Source: Adiantum capillus-veneris (taxonomy: Eukaryota; Streptophyta; Polypodiopsida; Polypodiales; Pteridaceae). From it: 64,000 nucleotides of DNA. This document shows, piece by piece, positions 1 through 13,119 of the stretch. Both the position numbers and the translations under genes were made by a program. The first letter of the stretch is position 1. Every line of letters starts with the position of its first letter. The notes under the pieces were generated by a model that saw only the letters and a program-made list of their open reading frames with translations, did no database searches and was not told the DNA's origin. The stretch lies in NCBI GenBank assembly GCA_014529385.2, contig CM043971.1, positions 30,275,709 to 30,339,708 on the forward strand, in the 5' to 3' direction.

Positions 1-2
1 TT

Positions 3-3000
3 GCTAACCTTGCTTTCTTATCGAATCTCAACCTCAAGGAAAACAAGCTCAGTGGTTCAATCCCACCGGAGTTAGGCAGCTTAACTAATCTTGTTATCCT
101 TGACCTCTCTGTAAATAATCTCTCAGGTAGCATACCGCCATCTCTTGGCAACCTGTCTAAGCTTATCTTCTTAGTATTGAGAAATAACACCATCTCTGGG
201 CCCATTCCAAAGAGCTTATCAAACATGTCATCTCTAAGAAATCTTTTTCTCTCTAATAATGCTCTTTCTGGTAGCATACCTAGTGAGCTTAGCAATTGCA
301 AGTCTCTTACTCAAATCGATCTAGACACCAATCAGCTCAGTGGTCGCATCCCGCCGGAGCTCGGCCTCCTCTCGAACCTCACCGATTTGCTTCTATACAA
401 CAACTCATTAGCAGGAAAAATCCCTTCCTCATTGGGCAAGCTGAAGAAGCTTGTAAGCCTCGCTCTAAATGGCAACAAGCTTTCTGGGTCCATCCCGGCA
501 GAGCTTGGCCAACTCAACAAGCTTGAGTTCTTCTATCTATACTCCAACAACTTGAGTGGCGCGATCCCTCCGGAAATTGGCAACTGCATTTCATTGAAAG
601 AGGTAGACTTCTTCAGCAATCATCTTTCTGGTTCTATCCCACCCACATTTGGCCAAATGAAGGCTCTAAAGTGGCTACATTTGAGATTAAACAATCTCTC
701 TGGCGAAATTCCATCATCACTTGGTTACTGTGAAAGCTTAATCATGATAAATTTGGCATCAAATGCCCTCACTGGGAATATTCCTACCACATTTGGAATG
801 CTAACTGAGCTCAACATCTTGATGTTATATGAGAATTATCTGTCAGGACCTATTCCATCAGAGCTAGAAAAATGCAAGAATTTGCAAAGGGTGAATTTCT
901 ACAATAATCAATTGAATGGGCGCATCCCCGCATTCGGCGCCCATGGCGGCTTTATTTTACTGGATTTGACAAACAATTCTTTGGAAGGGCCAATACCCAA
1001 AGAGCTAGGAGAGTCAAGTGGCATTTTCAGGCTAAGGCTTGGCCATAACAAGCTTAATGGTAGCATACCTTCAGAATTGGGCAACATTTCTGAGTTGGGT
1101 CTTTTGGATTTAAGTTACAATAGCTTGACGGGGCAAATTCCGGCCGAGCTTTCGAAATGCGGAGAGTTGATGCAGCTCTTTCTTGATCATAATCAGCTCT
1201 CCGGACCAATTCCCCCAAGCTTTCAATTTCTTGCTGAGCTGACAAGGCTTGATCTCTCATATAATGGTGGGATCAATGGTACCATCCCTCCAGAAATTGG
1301 CAACTTGTCTAAGCTAGAGCTTTTACAGCTGAATGAGAACCAGCTTTCTGGGCCAATTCCTTCGCAGCTCGGCCAACTATTTCAGCTTACAATATTGGAC
1401 TTGGAAGCAAATGCACTAACTGGACCCATACCTCCATCCTTGGGGTCCTTGGATAAGCTCTTAGAGCTTAGATTGTCTCAAAACCTGTTGTCAGGGTCCA
1501 TCCCTTCTGAGCTTGGTGAGCTCTCTAGCTTGCAAGTCATCCTTGACCTCAGTTTCAATCACTTGTCGGGCCCTGTTCCCGACTCTTTCCGCAACCTCAG
1601 AGTCTTGCAAGGGCTTAACTTGTCCAATAATGAGCTAATTGGTGACATTGGAGAAGTGATTGCTAATCTTCCCAGCCTCATAAGCCTCAATGTGTCGAAC
1701 AACCTTCTCAGCGGCGCTATTCCGGACACGGTTTCGCGCTTTCCCACTAGCTCATTTGCAGGAAATCCAGGGCTTTGTGGTGCACCCCTTGTGCTGCAAG
1801 AGTGTAATGCATCCCCCACTACAAATGGGGAGAGTCTATCGAGTGGGCAGCTTGCTGGCATTATGATTGCCGGCGGCCTTCTCATGCTTGCTGTTGTCCT
1901 GCTTGCCATAGCCATGCTCAAGCTGAGGAAGAGGCGGCGGCAACTGAGCTCCCCTCTCATAATAGAGGACCAGAGCTTCCCTAGCAAGAGGGGATTCACG
2001 TGGACTTTCAATGAGATCATGGAGGCAACTGATGAGCTTAGCGACAACAACATCATTGGGTCTGGTGGATTTGGGACCATCTACAAGGCAGTGATGAAAT
2101 CTGGCCAAGTCCTTGCTGTGAAAAAGGCATGCATAGCAGACGAAGACTCGATATACGACAAGAGCTACATGAGAGAAGTGGAGACCTTGGGAAAGGTGAG
2201 GCACAGGCATTTGGTGAAACTCATCGGGTTTTGCTCGCACAGAGGACTCAACTTGCTTGTGTATGAGTTCATGCCAAATGGGAGCTTGTGGGATAGGCTT
2301 CATGGGCAGCTAGCAAAGAAGCTGCCATGGGAGGACAGGTTCAAGATTGCGGTCGGTGTTGCAGAGGGCATTGCGTATTTGCACCATGATTGCAGGCCCA
2401 AAATCATTCATCGTGACATAAAATCGAGCAATATCTTGCTCGATTCTGAAGGGGAAGCTCATGTCGGAGATTTCGGGCTCGCGAAACATGTGGATGCATC
2501 AAGGGTGACGCAATCAGCTTCTATGGTTTTTGCAGGCTCATATGGCTACATTGCTCCTGGTAAGTGAACAACTCTCACAAATTTGCCTTAATTTTATACA
2601 TTTTAGTCTCATTTTTGCATGCTTTAATGAGGATTTGCACTGTACAGAAGTCTGATTTATTTCATTCTTTCTTTGCTTGCAGAGTATGCGTACAGCATGA
2701 AGGCCACAGAGAAAAGTGATGTTTACAGCTTTGGAGTGGTCTTAATGGAGTTAGTATCAGGGAAATTTCCCATCGATCCAAGCTTTGCAGAGGGAGTGGA
2801 CATGGTTGCTTGGATGAGGTCTTGCTTGGCATCAAGCGACAATCTTAAAGCTATTGTCGATCCGCGGATCGGAAAGCTAACAGAAGCAGAGAGGCTGGAG
2901 GTACTGTTGTTATTGAAGTTGGCAATACAGTGCACAAGTTCTCAACCGGTAAATTTTTTGACTCTGTGCTAATCCTGTTTATATAATGTCTGTATTATGT

Positions 3001-3194
3001 GCAAGAGAGGATTTTATTGTTTGGGACTTTAATTATGCTGAAGTTTCTTGTCTGCTTTGTTATTGTGATAGTCTGACAGACCCAGCATGAGGGAAGCTGC
3101 CGATAAACTCGACTATGCGAAAAGGCAAAGCCGGTGCCTGAGCTCTGATGATAGTTTGTCCAAAGCTTTGTTAGGCAAGGAGTCCTTCACGTAG
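3..3194 (+). CDS. LRR receptor-like serine/threonine kinase, GSO1/GSO2-like, 5' partial (3 exons)
   Basis: Plasma-membrane receptor kinase. Seen: reading is open from base 3, so the 5' end lies outside the window. Exons are 3-2559, 2683-2948 and 3072-3194 (stop TAG 3192-3194). The first intron is GTAAGT...GCAG and splits the Glu codon of the APE motif. The second joins QP to SDRPSMRE in phase 0. Order: about twenty 24-residue leucine-rich repeats (LxxNxLSGxIP), a juxtamembrane NPGLCG cap, one membrane helix at about 1850-1923, a basic KLRKRRR stop-transfer, then the kinase domain. Kinase motifs are GSGGFG (about 2059-2076), the VAIK-type lysine (LAVKK), HRD (2409-2417, so an RD kinase), DFG (2469-2477) and APE across the intron. 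Family knowledge: GSO1/GSO2-type receptors bind CIF-class peptides in surface-barrier formation. The ligand here is inference. No defect is visible, so this looks like a working gene. It is the only clear host gene in the window. Confidence 0.93.
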
Positions 3195-4478
3195 AGAGAA
3201 TGTTGATGCCGCATCGCAAAAGATAGTGACTTGCTCTATATGCGGAATCAAGGCGGCTCGAGAGCGTACCAGAGCTCCAATTACCAGTTTTTCCACATCA
3301 GGGAAAAAGAAATGTGAGGATAGGAACTTGTATGTAATATTTACTCATCAATACATCTAATACCAACTAGAAAAATCCCTTTAGCTCTAGGAATATACCG
3401 TTCAAGCTGTTAGGCAAGATATAGTGCAATAACCCTAGATGCCATATGTACATTCTATCCCTGAATGCCATGACTTTAATATGACATCCATTGAACATGT
3501 CGAGTCGAAAGCAAGGAGGCTTACAGCTTCTTCTTGGATGGGTTTTCAGGATAAAATTAATTAGCAATACGTGTGGCGGAGGCGCCTATGAGGGCCATGG
3601 CCATATTTGCTTTGTCACATAATCGTGCGGCATGGCAAGGAAGCGACGGCTTCTGTGCTCTAGAGTGTACTGACAAGTATGCTCATTGTCATCAAGCAAG
3701 CTTCATCTGCAAATCTAACATCACCATGATCTCCAAGCAAAACTTTTACATGTACAAAGCTTAACTCTACAGGATCTATACCTTGCTTTTTTGTACACAA
3801 TTCTTACAATATAAAGATATGAAATCATTTTCTCACTCCATAGTGGGCAAGTCAGTTACAGCTTTGATGTGTTCAAATTCGTGCATGCATGCACATGGCA
3901 TGCATGTGATGTGAAGCCTTTTGTAGTAAAGAACCAATGCATGTATGATGAGGTTTTATGTCAAAATTTGATCATTTGATGTATGCATGTACATTGGCAA
4001 ATGATGGGTCTCCATGGGGAAATTTTTTCATATAATTGCTTGGACGGAGAGCCCAAGTTTTGGGAAGGTGATGATGGTGGAGGCTGTTATGATGTGTGGT
4101 GTGCTATGGGTTCTTTTGGGTGCGAGCTTTGACAGCAGAAGGCATGGCCGCATGAGAGAGAGAGAGAGAGAACACACACAGTACACGTGCTTTTGCGCAC
4201 AACGAGGAGTCGGTAATGGAGGCAATTCAGGCGAGGGAATGAGAATATTTTGGCAGGCTGGCCGCCATTTCCCCTTGGGCCTTGTCACATCTCGAAGGAC
4301 CTTTAGGCTTTGATATAACGACTCGATATCTACAGTTCGAGACTGGCCTATCGCTCGCTGGATGACACTGCCTCGTTGTCCCACGCGCCAGTGCTCAAAA
4401 AAACCATTTTCTCGGCCATGTTTCTTAAGGGCAAACTAGTGCCAAAACTAAGGGTATTTGCTGGGATTTCTATACTCT
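3195..4478. other. 3' flank of the receptor kinase gene
   Basis: No coding potential recognised. It probably holds the 3' UTR; AT-rich sequence with ATACATCTAAT lies near 3340-3360. The stretch also contains a perfect 14-bp palindrome of alternating purine-pyrimidine (3881-3894) and a short (GA)n tract at about 4153-4171. Nothing else is supported. Confidence 0.5.
3881..3894. repeat. perfect 14-bp RY-type palindrome
   Basis: GTGCATGCATGCAC equals its own reverse complement. A second CATGCATG-like core follows within 15 bp (GGCATGCATGTG). CATGCA is the core of plant RY elements. It sits downstream of a gene, so a regulatory role is only a possibility. Confidence 0.4.
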
Positions 4479-4565
4479 ACTAACATAATATGGCGGACGG
4501 GGGAGCCCTTTACAGGTGTCGGCATTTTCGAGCTTGAACTTGGAGAGAGAGAGAGAGAGAGAGAC
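4479..4565 (-). repeat. dispersed repeat R, copy 1 (inverted)
   Basis: Read on the minus strand, 4521-4479 gives a CGACACNTGTAAAGGGCTCC...CCATATTATG block that also occurs at 22514-22555. In both copies a (CT)n tract lies upstream in the same orientation (here seen as (GA)n at about 4541-4563). A more diverged copy is at 53014-53155. Confidence 0.6.
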
Positions 4566-4754
4566 ATGTGCGACAAATTGCACTGCGGGGGGTTGGTTTG
4601 CTGGCTATTGTCAGACATCCGCACACACTTCTCTCTCTCTTTGTCTAGAGCTGCTACACAGCGTGTAAGTGTGCACTGCCTTGGAGCGGCGGGCACTTGC
4701 AGAGAAATGCCCTTGAAAGGAGCCACTCCCATGCATCGTCTTCCCCCGATGTCA

Positions 4755-4819
<65 letters not shown>

Positions 4820-5016
4820 TTTGTTAGGCACCACTTGCTTGAGCAACCTTTGGTTGGCCATAGCTGCCATCTTCACATCGACAGAGATTGCGAAGGGAAT
4901 TAAATTAGAAGCAGTGAACACTTGAAGGCAATGTTAGGAAATGGTTTGTGATAGAACAAAGACGGGGGACTTCGAACAATGCTGGCTATGGCTACTTTGT
5001 GTATGTGTGTGCGCGT

Positions 5017-5106
<90 letters not shown>
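4755..5106. repeat. microsatellite cluster: (GA)n and compound (GT)n(GA)n
   Basis: (GA)n of about 60 bp at 4755-4814, then (GT)n at about 5020-5061 running directly into (GA)n to about 5106. The long Ser-Leu and Arg-Glu ORFs in both strands here are by-products of the dinucleotide repeats, not genes. Confidence 0.95.
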
Positions 5107-5109
<3 letters not shown>

Positions 5110-5275
5110 GCACTGCACGATGTGTGTGTGCATGCAGGATAATTTCAATAGTGAGTGCACGTCCGCAGGACTTAAGGCAAGAGGTAGGCCAGGTGGAGAC
5201 TCGCAAGGTCTCTCTCTGCTGTTGCGAGTCTCGAGATTAGTAGATCGCGATTGAAAACGTGAGTCGTCGTCATCA

Positions 5276-6095
5276 GTGCCGTTAGGCAAGTTCTCACAAT
5301 TTTCAACCCAGACTTTGGGAAAAACCATTTTCCCAAACATACAAAATTCCTTTTCTTATAAATGCCAAGAGGAAAATCTTAAAAATAGGTTTATTCTTTT
5401 AGTTTTTACACTATTTTCCTCTATTTTGGGGCGGAATTTCTCCTTTTACAGTTGGCCTCATCTGTAATTTTTGAAATAGAAAACGGCATGATATTAAGCC
5501 GAAACACACTTTTCCAGAATAATGCTTTAACCTCCCTTTTCTTCTAAAAGCCGTCTCAACAACTCTTATAATACCCACCCTTCGAACAGTTTCACCCAAT
5601 GTTGGGGAAAAACCATTTTCCCAAACATACAAAATTCCTTTTCTTTATAAATGCTAAGACGAAAATTTTAAAAATAGTTTTTTTAACACTTTTTTACTCT
5701 ATTTTGGGGTGGAATTTCTCCTTTTACACTTGTCCTCATCTATAATTTTTTGAAATAAAAAACGACATGATATTAAGTCGAGACACACTTTTCCCGAACC
5801 CTTTTCTTCTAAAAGCCACCACAACAACTGCCAAAAAATCTTATAAAACCCACCCTTCGAACAATTGCACCCAATGTTGGGGAAAAAGCATTTTTTCAAA
5901 CATGCAAAATTCCTTTCCTTGAATTTGCCAAGAGTAAATTTTAGAAAATTAGGTTTTTTTTTTGGGTTTTTTTCACTATTTTCCTCTATTTTAGGGCGAA
6001 ATTTCTCCTTTTTTTCTTGCTCTTAATCGAAATTTTTGAAATTGAAAATGGCATGATAATAAATTGAGACACATTTTTTCTGAACACCGTTTGCA
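5276..6095 (+). repeat. three tandem units of dispersed repeat D
   Basis: Diverged units start near 5317, 5605 and 5880 (periods about 288 and 275 bp), each opening with a GGGGAAAAANCATTTT block. Each holds the landmarks CAAACATNCAAAATTCC, CTCTATTTT and ATGGCATGAT-like. The third is the most diverged. An inverted relative lies at about 46050-46510. AT-rich, no ORF. Nature unknown: a satellite-like or dispersed non-coding repeat. Confidence 0.75.
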
Positions 6096-6099
6096 CCTA

Positions 6100-6597
6100 T
6101 TCAGCTTCTCTTTTAACGCTCAATCTCCCATATTTTGTTGCGCTGCTATGGAGCAACAACATAACACCATTTTTTGGCACTAAAGTTTTGTGCAGAGTGC
6201 CACAAAGTGGAGCTCCAAGCCGAAGGACTCTTGCGTATGCAACAACTACGTTCACAACAATGCCGGATGGTGGCAAAATCTGAATCTACTTTCCTTCCAA
6301 GCGAAAAAACCATAATTGCCTAGCGTGGGGCAATCGTCCGCTCTCATATATGTGAGTTATGAGCACTTGCTCACACAAACATTCTCTTGCTCTAGCCTTT
6401 GTCTCAAAGGTGATTCACTTTTACTCATTTGTTCCCCATAGCACAAGCATCAAGGCTTGCGACGACATAGAGAGAGAAAGGGGGGGGGGGGGGGGGGGGT
6501 AGTTGAGATTGTTGTCAACTCAGGGCCATTGTTAGAAAGGCCAAGGTAGTCAATAGTCACACTGAAGCCATGGTAGCTTTAGTTAGAAGCTTAAAAA

Positions 6598-6696
<99 letters not shown>

Positions 6697-6706
6697 TAGA
6701 TAGTTC
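6100..6706. repeat. intergenic stretch with poly-G and compound (GT)n(GA)n(GATA)n
   Basis: 6100-6475 shows nothing recognisable. A G tract of about 20 bp lies at 6481-6500. (GT)n runs about 6603-6642, then (GA)n to about 6692 and GATA units to about 6703. This compound tract directly abuts the 3' end of LINE-A. Confidence 0.85.
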
Positions 6707-6756
6707 TATTATCGTCCTGGGAGGTCAAATATGACCTATGGGACCAAATGAACATG

Positions 6757-9700
6757 TCACGTGGTGTGAGTGGAGTTCATAAGTGACTCTCGATGCTCAA
6801 AAATGGCTGAAATGAGCGTCGCAATAGAGAGTCCACATCGTGGTTGGGAGAGGAAGGTATGTAGGGAGAGATCATGGCTGAATATATGGGGAAAAGAGGA
6901 CCTAATGTGGTCAAAAGCTGAGCACTCAAGTAGTGTGTGGTACTCACTCTCTCGCACTTGACGAGCGCATAAGGTGCAAAGTCGATGACACTCCTCGCCA
7001 GTGCCCCAACGTCCTGTCTCGCAGCGTAGAGAATGGGAGCTAAGACGAATGGAGGCAATGGTGCGGATCGCACTCAACGGGATGGGCTCAAGGATGTAGG
7101 AATGGGTTCGGTTACCTCGTTCCGAGAAGAAGAGAGATTTGTAGTTTGGGGCAACGTGTGTGGTGTAATGGCTGAAGCGAGAACCTCCGGATTTCTCCCA
7201 AGCCGTGATACATTGACGTTGTAAGAAGGCCTCATTAACTTGGGAGTCGATCGACGCATCCTTGACCAAGTGACATGAATCCCATCTTCCAAACCATTTC
7301 TTGATATCAAGCATCCACCCCGAACTTAGTATTTTGCTCTTGCATGTCTTTTGAACCATTTGATTTGCTTCATATGCGATTCTAGGAAGTCGATGCAAAG
7401 GGCTACGTTGTGTCTTACGCATGTACTCCACAACCCTTTGCATGCCCAAGACCTCAATGGGAAGCAATCTGGACTCAAGAAGTAAGAGCATGTAGGGTGT
7501 TTGTGTCTTGACTTGGAGAAATTTGGTGAGAAAACGCTTTTGGACATTCTCAAACTCTTTCCAAGTAGACTTCCCGATGCTTCCACCCCACACCTCCACT
7601 CCATAAAGAAGCACCGGTGTCACCAATGTGTCAAAGAGGTACTTTTTGAGAGCCCAATACTTGATCTCTCCTGCATTGCACATGTTCTCAAATGCATAAT
7701 AGGCCCTCTTTCCGGCTTCCAAGCGACGCATTGCACAATCCTCCCATTTATGATTGGATGGAACCTCAAGGCCAAGGTACTTGAAGTGATCTACCACTTC
7801 AAGTTTCTCATTGTTATATACAATGCATGGATTTTCATCATTGAGGGTCTTTACAAGCATAACCTTGGTTTTGGATCCATTCACGATCAGCCCGCTATGT
7901 AGGCAAAAGCGTTCCAAGACACTCATAAGCTTTTGTGCATCTTCTAAGGTATGTGCCAAGAGCACTACATCATCGGCATAAAGCAAAAGCATGATCACCG
8001 CATTTCCAATCTTAACCTCTTCTATGCCTTCTTGCTGCATAAAGTCAAGAACCATGCATTCCAATTCATCAATGAGTAGCCTAAAGAGGGTTGGGGAAAG
8101 TGGGCATCCTTGTTTGACACCAATAGTGCTTGCAAAAAATTCTGAAATTCCATCTCCCATACGGTATCGACATATCACTTTTTGGTAGATGCGAAAGACT
8201 GCATGCATAAATTTTCTCGGCACTTGAAGGCTTTGCATACGTCTCCAAAGATTTCCTCGCGGTACCATGTCAAAAGCTTTCTTGAAATCCACAAAGCAAC
8301 AATACAACTTTTTTCCTTTCAATCGAGACGCTTCCATAAGAACTCGAAGAGTGACAAGGTGATCAATAGTGCTATGATGCTTTCGAAAACCTGCTTGGCC
8401 AAGTGCACGTTTGCCATTCTTTTCAGCCCATTCACTTATCTTCATCTCCATGATACATCCAAATAACTTTGCCATTAAAGAACCAACCATTATAGTGTGA
8501 TAGTTGTTCACATTGTTTACATCTCCTCCTTTGTGTAAAGGTTTGATCCAATTTGCACTCCAATCATGAGGCATGCCATACTGAAGTGCAAGGTTAAACA
8601 TATCGCATATCCAATATCGTGTTTTCTTGCTTGTCCATTTAATCATTTCAGCCTTGACACCTTGAAGGTCACCTGCCTTACGAGTAGCAAGTTTCTCAAG
8701 CGCACGGCATACATCTTCAATGGTAAAGAAGGGAGACATAAACGGAAGGGAGCTACAACACTCCATCTTATCAACATTGGGTTGCTCATAGAGATTCTTA
8801 CAATGCATATACATATCCTCAAGAGTCAAGTCACCAAAGCTCTCAACGCGCTTGCCTTTTAGATTTTGCCAAAACTTGCCACATGCATGTGCTTTCTCTT
8901 GTGCTAAAAGAAGTTGTTTTTCGACTTCCCACCTTCTCCTCTTCTTTTGAACAAGTGCTTTGTATGTGTGTGAACATTCCAAGTAAACTTCCTTGTCTTT
9001 GATTGCATCCAATCTTAGCAAGTGTTTTCGGGCTTGACTACATTCCATGTCAAACCATTTCTTCTTGGTGCTACCCTTCTTAGACCTTTTGCAAGACATG
9101 TGTTTCACCGAAAAGCATTCCTTCGCACAAGATAAAATTACTTCTTTGAAAACTTTGCACTTGCATTCTAATGTTGGGCTCTCTTGATGCTCTATCATGC
9201 TTAACATTTGGTCCACCATATCAGCATATATAAGTGCTCGTTTGAAGTCTAGACGTAGGTACAAATGATTCACATCATGATTGGAGGCTACATGCTCGGG
9301 CCGTTTACCACACTTGAGGTCAATACATAACATCCTATGATCCGATTCCGGATTCCATTCACCAAGTGTAAAGCTTTGTATGCATTCTAGAGTGGCTTCC
9401 GAGAACAACATATAGTCAATCACGCTAGCACCGTGGTGCTTTCTACATGTAAAGTCATTGGTGCCTTGCCATAGAGATACACCATTTGCAATGAGCATTC
9501 CGGTACTATTGCACATATGTAGAAGTGACTTTCCATAGTGATCCACTTCTTTTGCATCATTAGAACTTCGATTATACATGTATGAGTCATCCATTCTTCT
9601 TGAGACATGCGGCATGTCTACTTGTTGTGTGTCGTGTTGTAGCTATTTGTGCGAGCATTCATGTCTCCAAAAACAATGACTTCACCTTGATCCTTGTAAT

Positions 9701-10136
9701 GAGCAATGTCTTCCTCTAGTTCAACAAAGGGCTGATCTCTATCCAGATTCAAGCAAGCATAAAAGTTGGAGTCATAGTGAGGAATGTAGCAACCGGCCAC
9801 AAACATGACTTGACCATTTGGTGGGCTGATTTTCAGCCATAAGTAGCGTTTATACTTATCTTCTTTGACAATGGAAACATCTTTCAAACCCTTTTTAGTC
9901 ATACATGCTACGCCTCCTTGGCCTCTTCATTGCTTTGCATTTTTGGCCCACATCAAAGATTGCACATCGTATTTGTCAAATCCAAGAATTCGTTGCGCAT
10001 CATGCTCCCATGTTTCGACAAGAAGTATCACATCGGAGTCATTGGTAAGCTCATCAATGCCAATTCCCGCATTCCATGGATACCCGTTACAATTCCAAAA
10101 GCTTATTCGCAAGCGTGAGTTGGTCTCATAGATCAT
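6757..10136 (-). pseudogene. LINE-A ORF2: endonuclease-reverse transcriptase, one stop and one frameshift
   Basis: Reverse transcribes the element at a nick made by its endonuclease. Order on the minus strand: APE endonuclease (SFWNCNG, LLVETW with the catalytic Glu, FGDMNAR, then SDHR), reverse transcriptase with motif A FVDFKKAFD, motif B GVKQGCPLSP, motif C LLYADD, then thumb/linker and a C-terminal C-x2-C-x8-H-x4-C knuckle near 6900-6960. Breaks: an in-frame TGA at 9927-9929, with the frame continuing past it (GQGGVACM), and a one-base frameshift between about 9618 and 9650 after NART. From 9615 to the stop at 6757 the reading is open for 952 codons. NYHTIMVGS shows His where Arg is usual. 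The RT active site is intact. Confidence 0.88.
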
Positions 10137-10142
10137 GTGTCC

Positions 10143-11106
10143 CTATTTGTTGGGTGGACTTGCATCCTCCTTAAGTGGCTTTTCTTCTTGAGGTGATACC
10201 TTAACCTTCTTGCTTCTTTCCTCATATGCTTTGCGACGTACATTTTGTTGCATAAGAGTGCGATCCTCATATACATTACAACCTGTTCCTTTGAGGTAGA
10301 TCCAACCATTGTCAAGGATGATCTTTCTCTTTACCTCATCAGCCATGGTACATACAATAGGTCTTTCTCCCGAGCGAGGGACTCCTTGTTTTTCAACTCG
10401 ATGTGCACCATAATTGTGACATGCCAAAGTGTGTAGCAAAAAACTCTTCAATAGCAACTGCAAGAGATTGGGGTGTTTCCATGCTTTCCTCCTTGATTCC
10501 ACGAATGACGATGTTCTTTGAGCGTTTTTGTCGTTCGTGCAATTCTTGAGTGTCCACATTCTCTACATTCTTTGCTTGGACAACGGCTTGCGTGATAGGA
10601 GATGTAGAAACCACATTATCCTTACATATATCAGCCCATGATTTGGATGCATTTCTCATCTCACATACATCATGTCGTATTGTATCTATTGTTTCCTCTT
10701 TCAATACATGATCACTCTCAACTTTGCTCAAGCGCTCTTTCAATACATTCATGTCAACAAGAGAGCGTTTACATTCTTGAACTTCAGTCTCAAGATGCAT
10801 CAAGCGTGTTGTTTGCATTTCAAGAACCTTCTTGAGGTGCTCATTCTCCACAACGAGAACTCTTAAAGTACCATTCTCCATTGCAAGTGCGCGCAACTCT
10901 TCACCTTGTTTGTTGACGGTTTCTTGTAACGAGATTAAGTAAGCCATGATCATTGCTTCCGTTGTTGTAGATGATGTGGTTGGATTAGCATCCAAATTCC
11001 TTGGAGATTTTGCATCATTCTCCATGGCGAGTGTGGCTTTTCCACCCTTGCAAGTTTTGTCTGACATTGCCTTCAAGTCGGCAACAAAAACGCAAAGTTT
11101 TGACAA
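10143..11106 (-). pseudogene. LINE-A ORF1: coiled-coil / RRM-like nucleic acid-binding protein, frameshifted
   Basis: Expected role: RNA-binding chaperone that packages the element's transcript. The first segment (11106 to 10393) has a long Leu/Glu heptad region (LQETVNKQGEELRALAMEN and on), then KNIVIRGIKEE, the typical first strand of an L1-ORF1-like RRM. The frame is then lost within about 10395-10440. The C-terminal part resumes in another frame (VEKQGVP...RPIVCTMADEVKR...GWIYLKGTG) and ends at 10143 in a Lys-rich tail. A more likely start than 11106 is the inner Met of MSDKTCKGG. No CCHC knuckle is visible. Confidence 0.75.
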
Positions 11107-11179
11107 TTTTTTCAGTTCTGAGATGTTGTTACAGTAAAGCCTTCCATTACACAGAAAAATTCTGTCTTTACATCAATGC

Positions 11180-11184
<5 letters not shown>

Positions 11185-11233
<49 letters not shown>

Positions 11234-11345
11234 ACTAAGTGGGAGTTGCTAATTGGCATGTTCGATTACAGACCATTTGTAGCCCCTAAGTGGAAGTTGT
11301 TGATTGCGTGCATGATGACTTGAAAACCAGTTGTAGCCTATGATA

Positions 11346-11395
<50 letters not shown>
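11185..11395. repeat. inverted microsatellite arms (GA)n...(TC)n around a duplicated spacer
   Basis: (GA)n at about 11185-11231 and (TC)n at about 11350-11395 are complementary, so a stem of roughly 45 bp can form. The 118-bp spacer is an imperfect tandem of a roughly 55-bp unit containing TAAGTGGNAGTTG and CNNTTGTAGCC. Confidence 0.7.
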
Positions 11396-11399
<4 letters not shown>

Positions 11400-11681
11400 A
11401 AGGGGTTAAATGTACCAGGAATAGTCTAAAGGGGCCAAAGACAGAAAGTGTCGATCGTGTGAGTATCGATCGTGTGTGTGTGTCATGGAGAGATGTATAA
11501 AGATGCACATACACACAAACACATACAGAGTGAGGTGGTAAGAGCGAGCGAGGCCCGCCGGTAGGCGGGGCGCGCGAGCTAGTAAGGATAAAGGGGGAGG
11601 GAATTCCAGTTCCCCCTCCGTGCCACGAGTCAGAATGTCCTTCAAGCGGCGGGTGTGGCCTGCAGCTCCGGGAGCAGTGAC

Positions 11682-11752
<71 letters not shown>

Positions 11753-12384
11753 CTGCACTAGTATAAATAAAATGCCCAAATTTTTAACCTTGAAATTCAA
11801 GGTCCAATCAAATTTCAACCGGGTATTTTTCATTTCCAACCGGGAAATTTACACTACTAACTGGGATATGTGAGCACTGATGCGCACATGAAGGGTGTTC
11901 ATTCATTTTGATGTCCGAAAAGTGTGGAGATATACCATATTTTTGGCCTTACTACAGTCGACTACCGTTTTGAGCGGACGAGTTCTCAAGCCTCTTAGAA
12001 ACTTGTTCACTTGATAGTCTGCATTCATTGTGTCGGCAAGAGGGTCTCCTAAAGGTTGCAAAAGCTCTGCAACACCCCTCTACGAACTCTGTCAGAAGCT
12101 ACAACCTACGTCAACATGTTTGTGAGCGAAAGTAGATGCTTGTGCTCAAGAGGTAGTGGTCATTCGTTCGCTAACGTTTGCGAGCGGCCATCCATCCGAG
12201 CGGATCTGGTGCATGTGCTCACTATCTCTCCCTTGTGGAGCGCACATAGTGCCGTTGGCAAAAAATTGACTGCCACGTCAGCAAAATCCGCCATCTTGTT
12301 GTCCTTAGGTAATGGATGCTAAACGCTAGTATCGTAATGACCCCTCCCCGGTCTCCCAAAACAAAACAAATAAATAAATCGCAT
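11396..12384. other. intergenic, one long (GA)n tract
   Basis: Apart from (GA)n at about 11686-11751, nothing recognisable. No coding potential, no clear element ends. The TCGATCGTGTGAG / TCGATCGTGTGTG pair near 11450-11480 is a short tandem. Confidence 0.5.
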
Positions 12385-12971
<587 letters not shown>

Positions 12972-12976
12972 CGCCC

Positions 12977-13060
12977 TGTAAGGAAATAAGACGTAGCTAA
13001 ATAGATAATTGAGTAGATTACTTAATGGAGAGAGACAGATTTATATACACGAGATTATAG

Positions 13061-13119
<59 letters not shown>

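Larger units (their letters stand above)
6707..11180 (-). mobile_element. LINE-A: APE-type non-LTR retrotransposon, nearly full length, mildly degraded
   Basis: Minus-strand order is ORF1 (coiled coil plus RRM-like), then ORF2 (endonuclease, reverse transcriptase, Cys-His knuckle). The ORF1 stop (TAG, 10143-10145) and the ORF2 ATG (10134-10136) are six bases apart. About 50 bp of 3' UTR follow ORF2, then the element ends in (TATC)n(CT)n(AC)n rather than poly-A. The 5' side ends near a (GA)n tract at about 11185. One ORF1 frameshift, one ORF2 stop and one ORF2 frameshift are seen, so it is recent but dead as it stands. Exact ends and target duplication are not resolved. The clade (L1-like or other) is not assigned. 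Confidence 0.85.

Noticed and set aside
1054-2303. Antisense ORFs within the receptor kinase gene
   Set aside because: They are shadows of a strongly coding plus-strand frame.
4448-5340. Long ORFs rich in Ser-Leu or Arg-Glu on both strands
   Set aside because: They are translations of (GA)n and (GT)n microsatellites, and the same happens at 11.6, 12.3-12.7, 32.3-32.7 and 34.3-34.6 kb.
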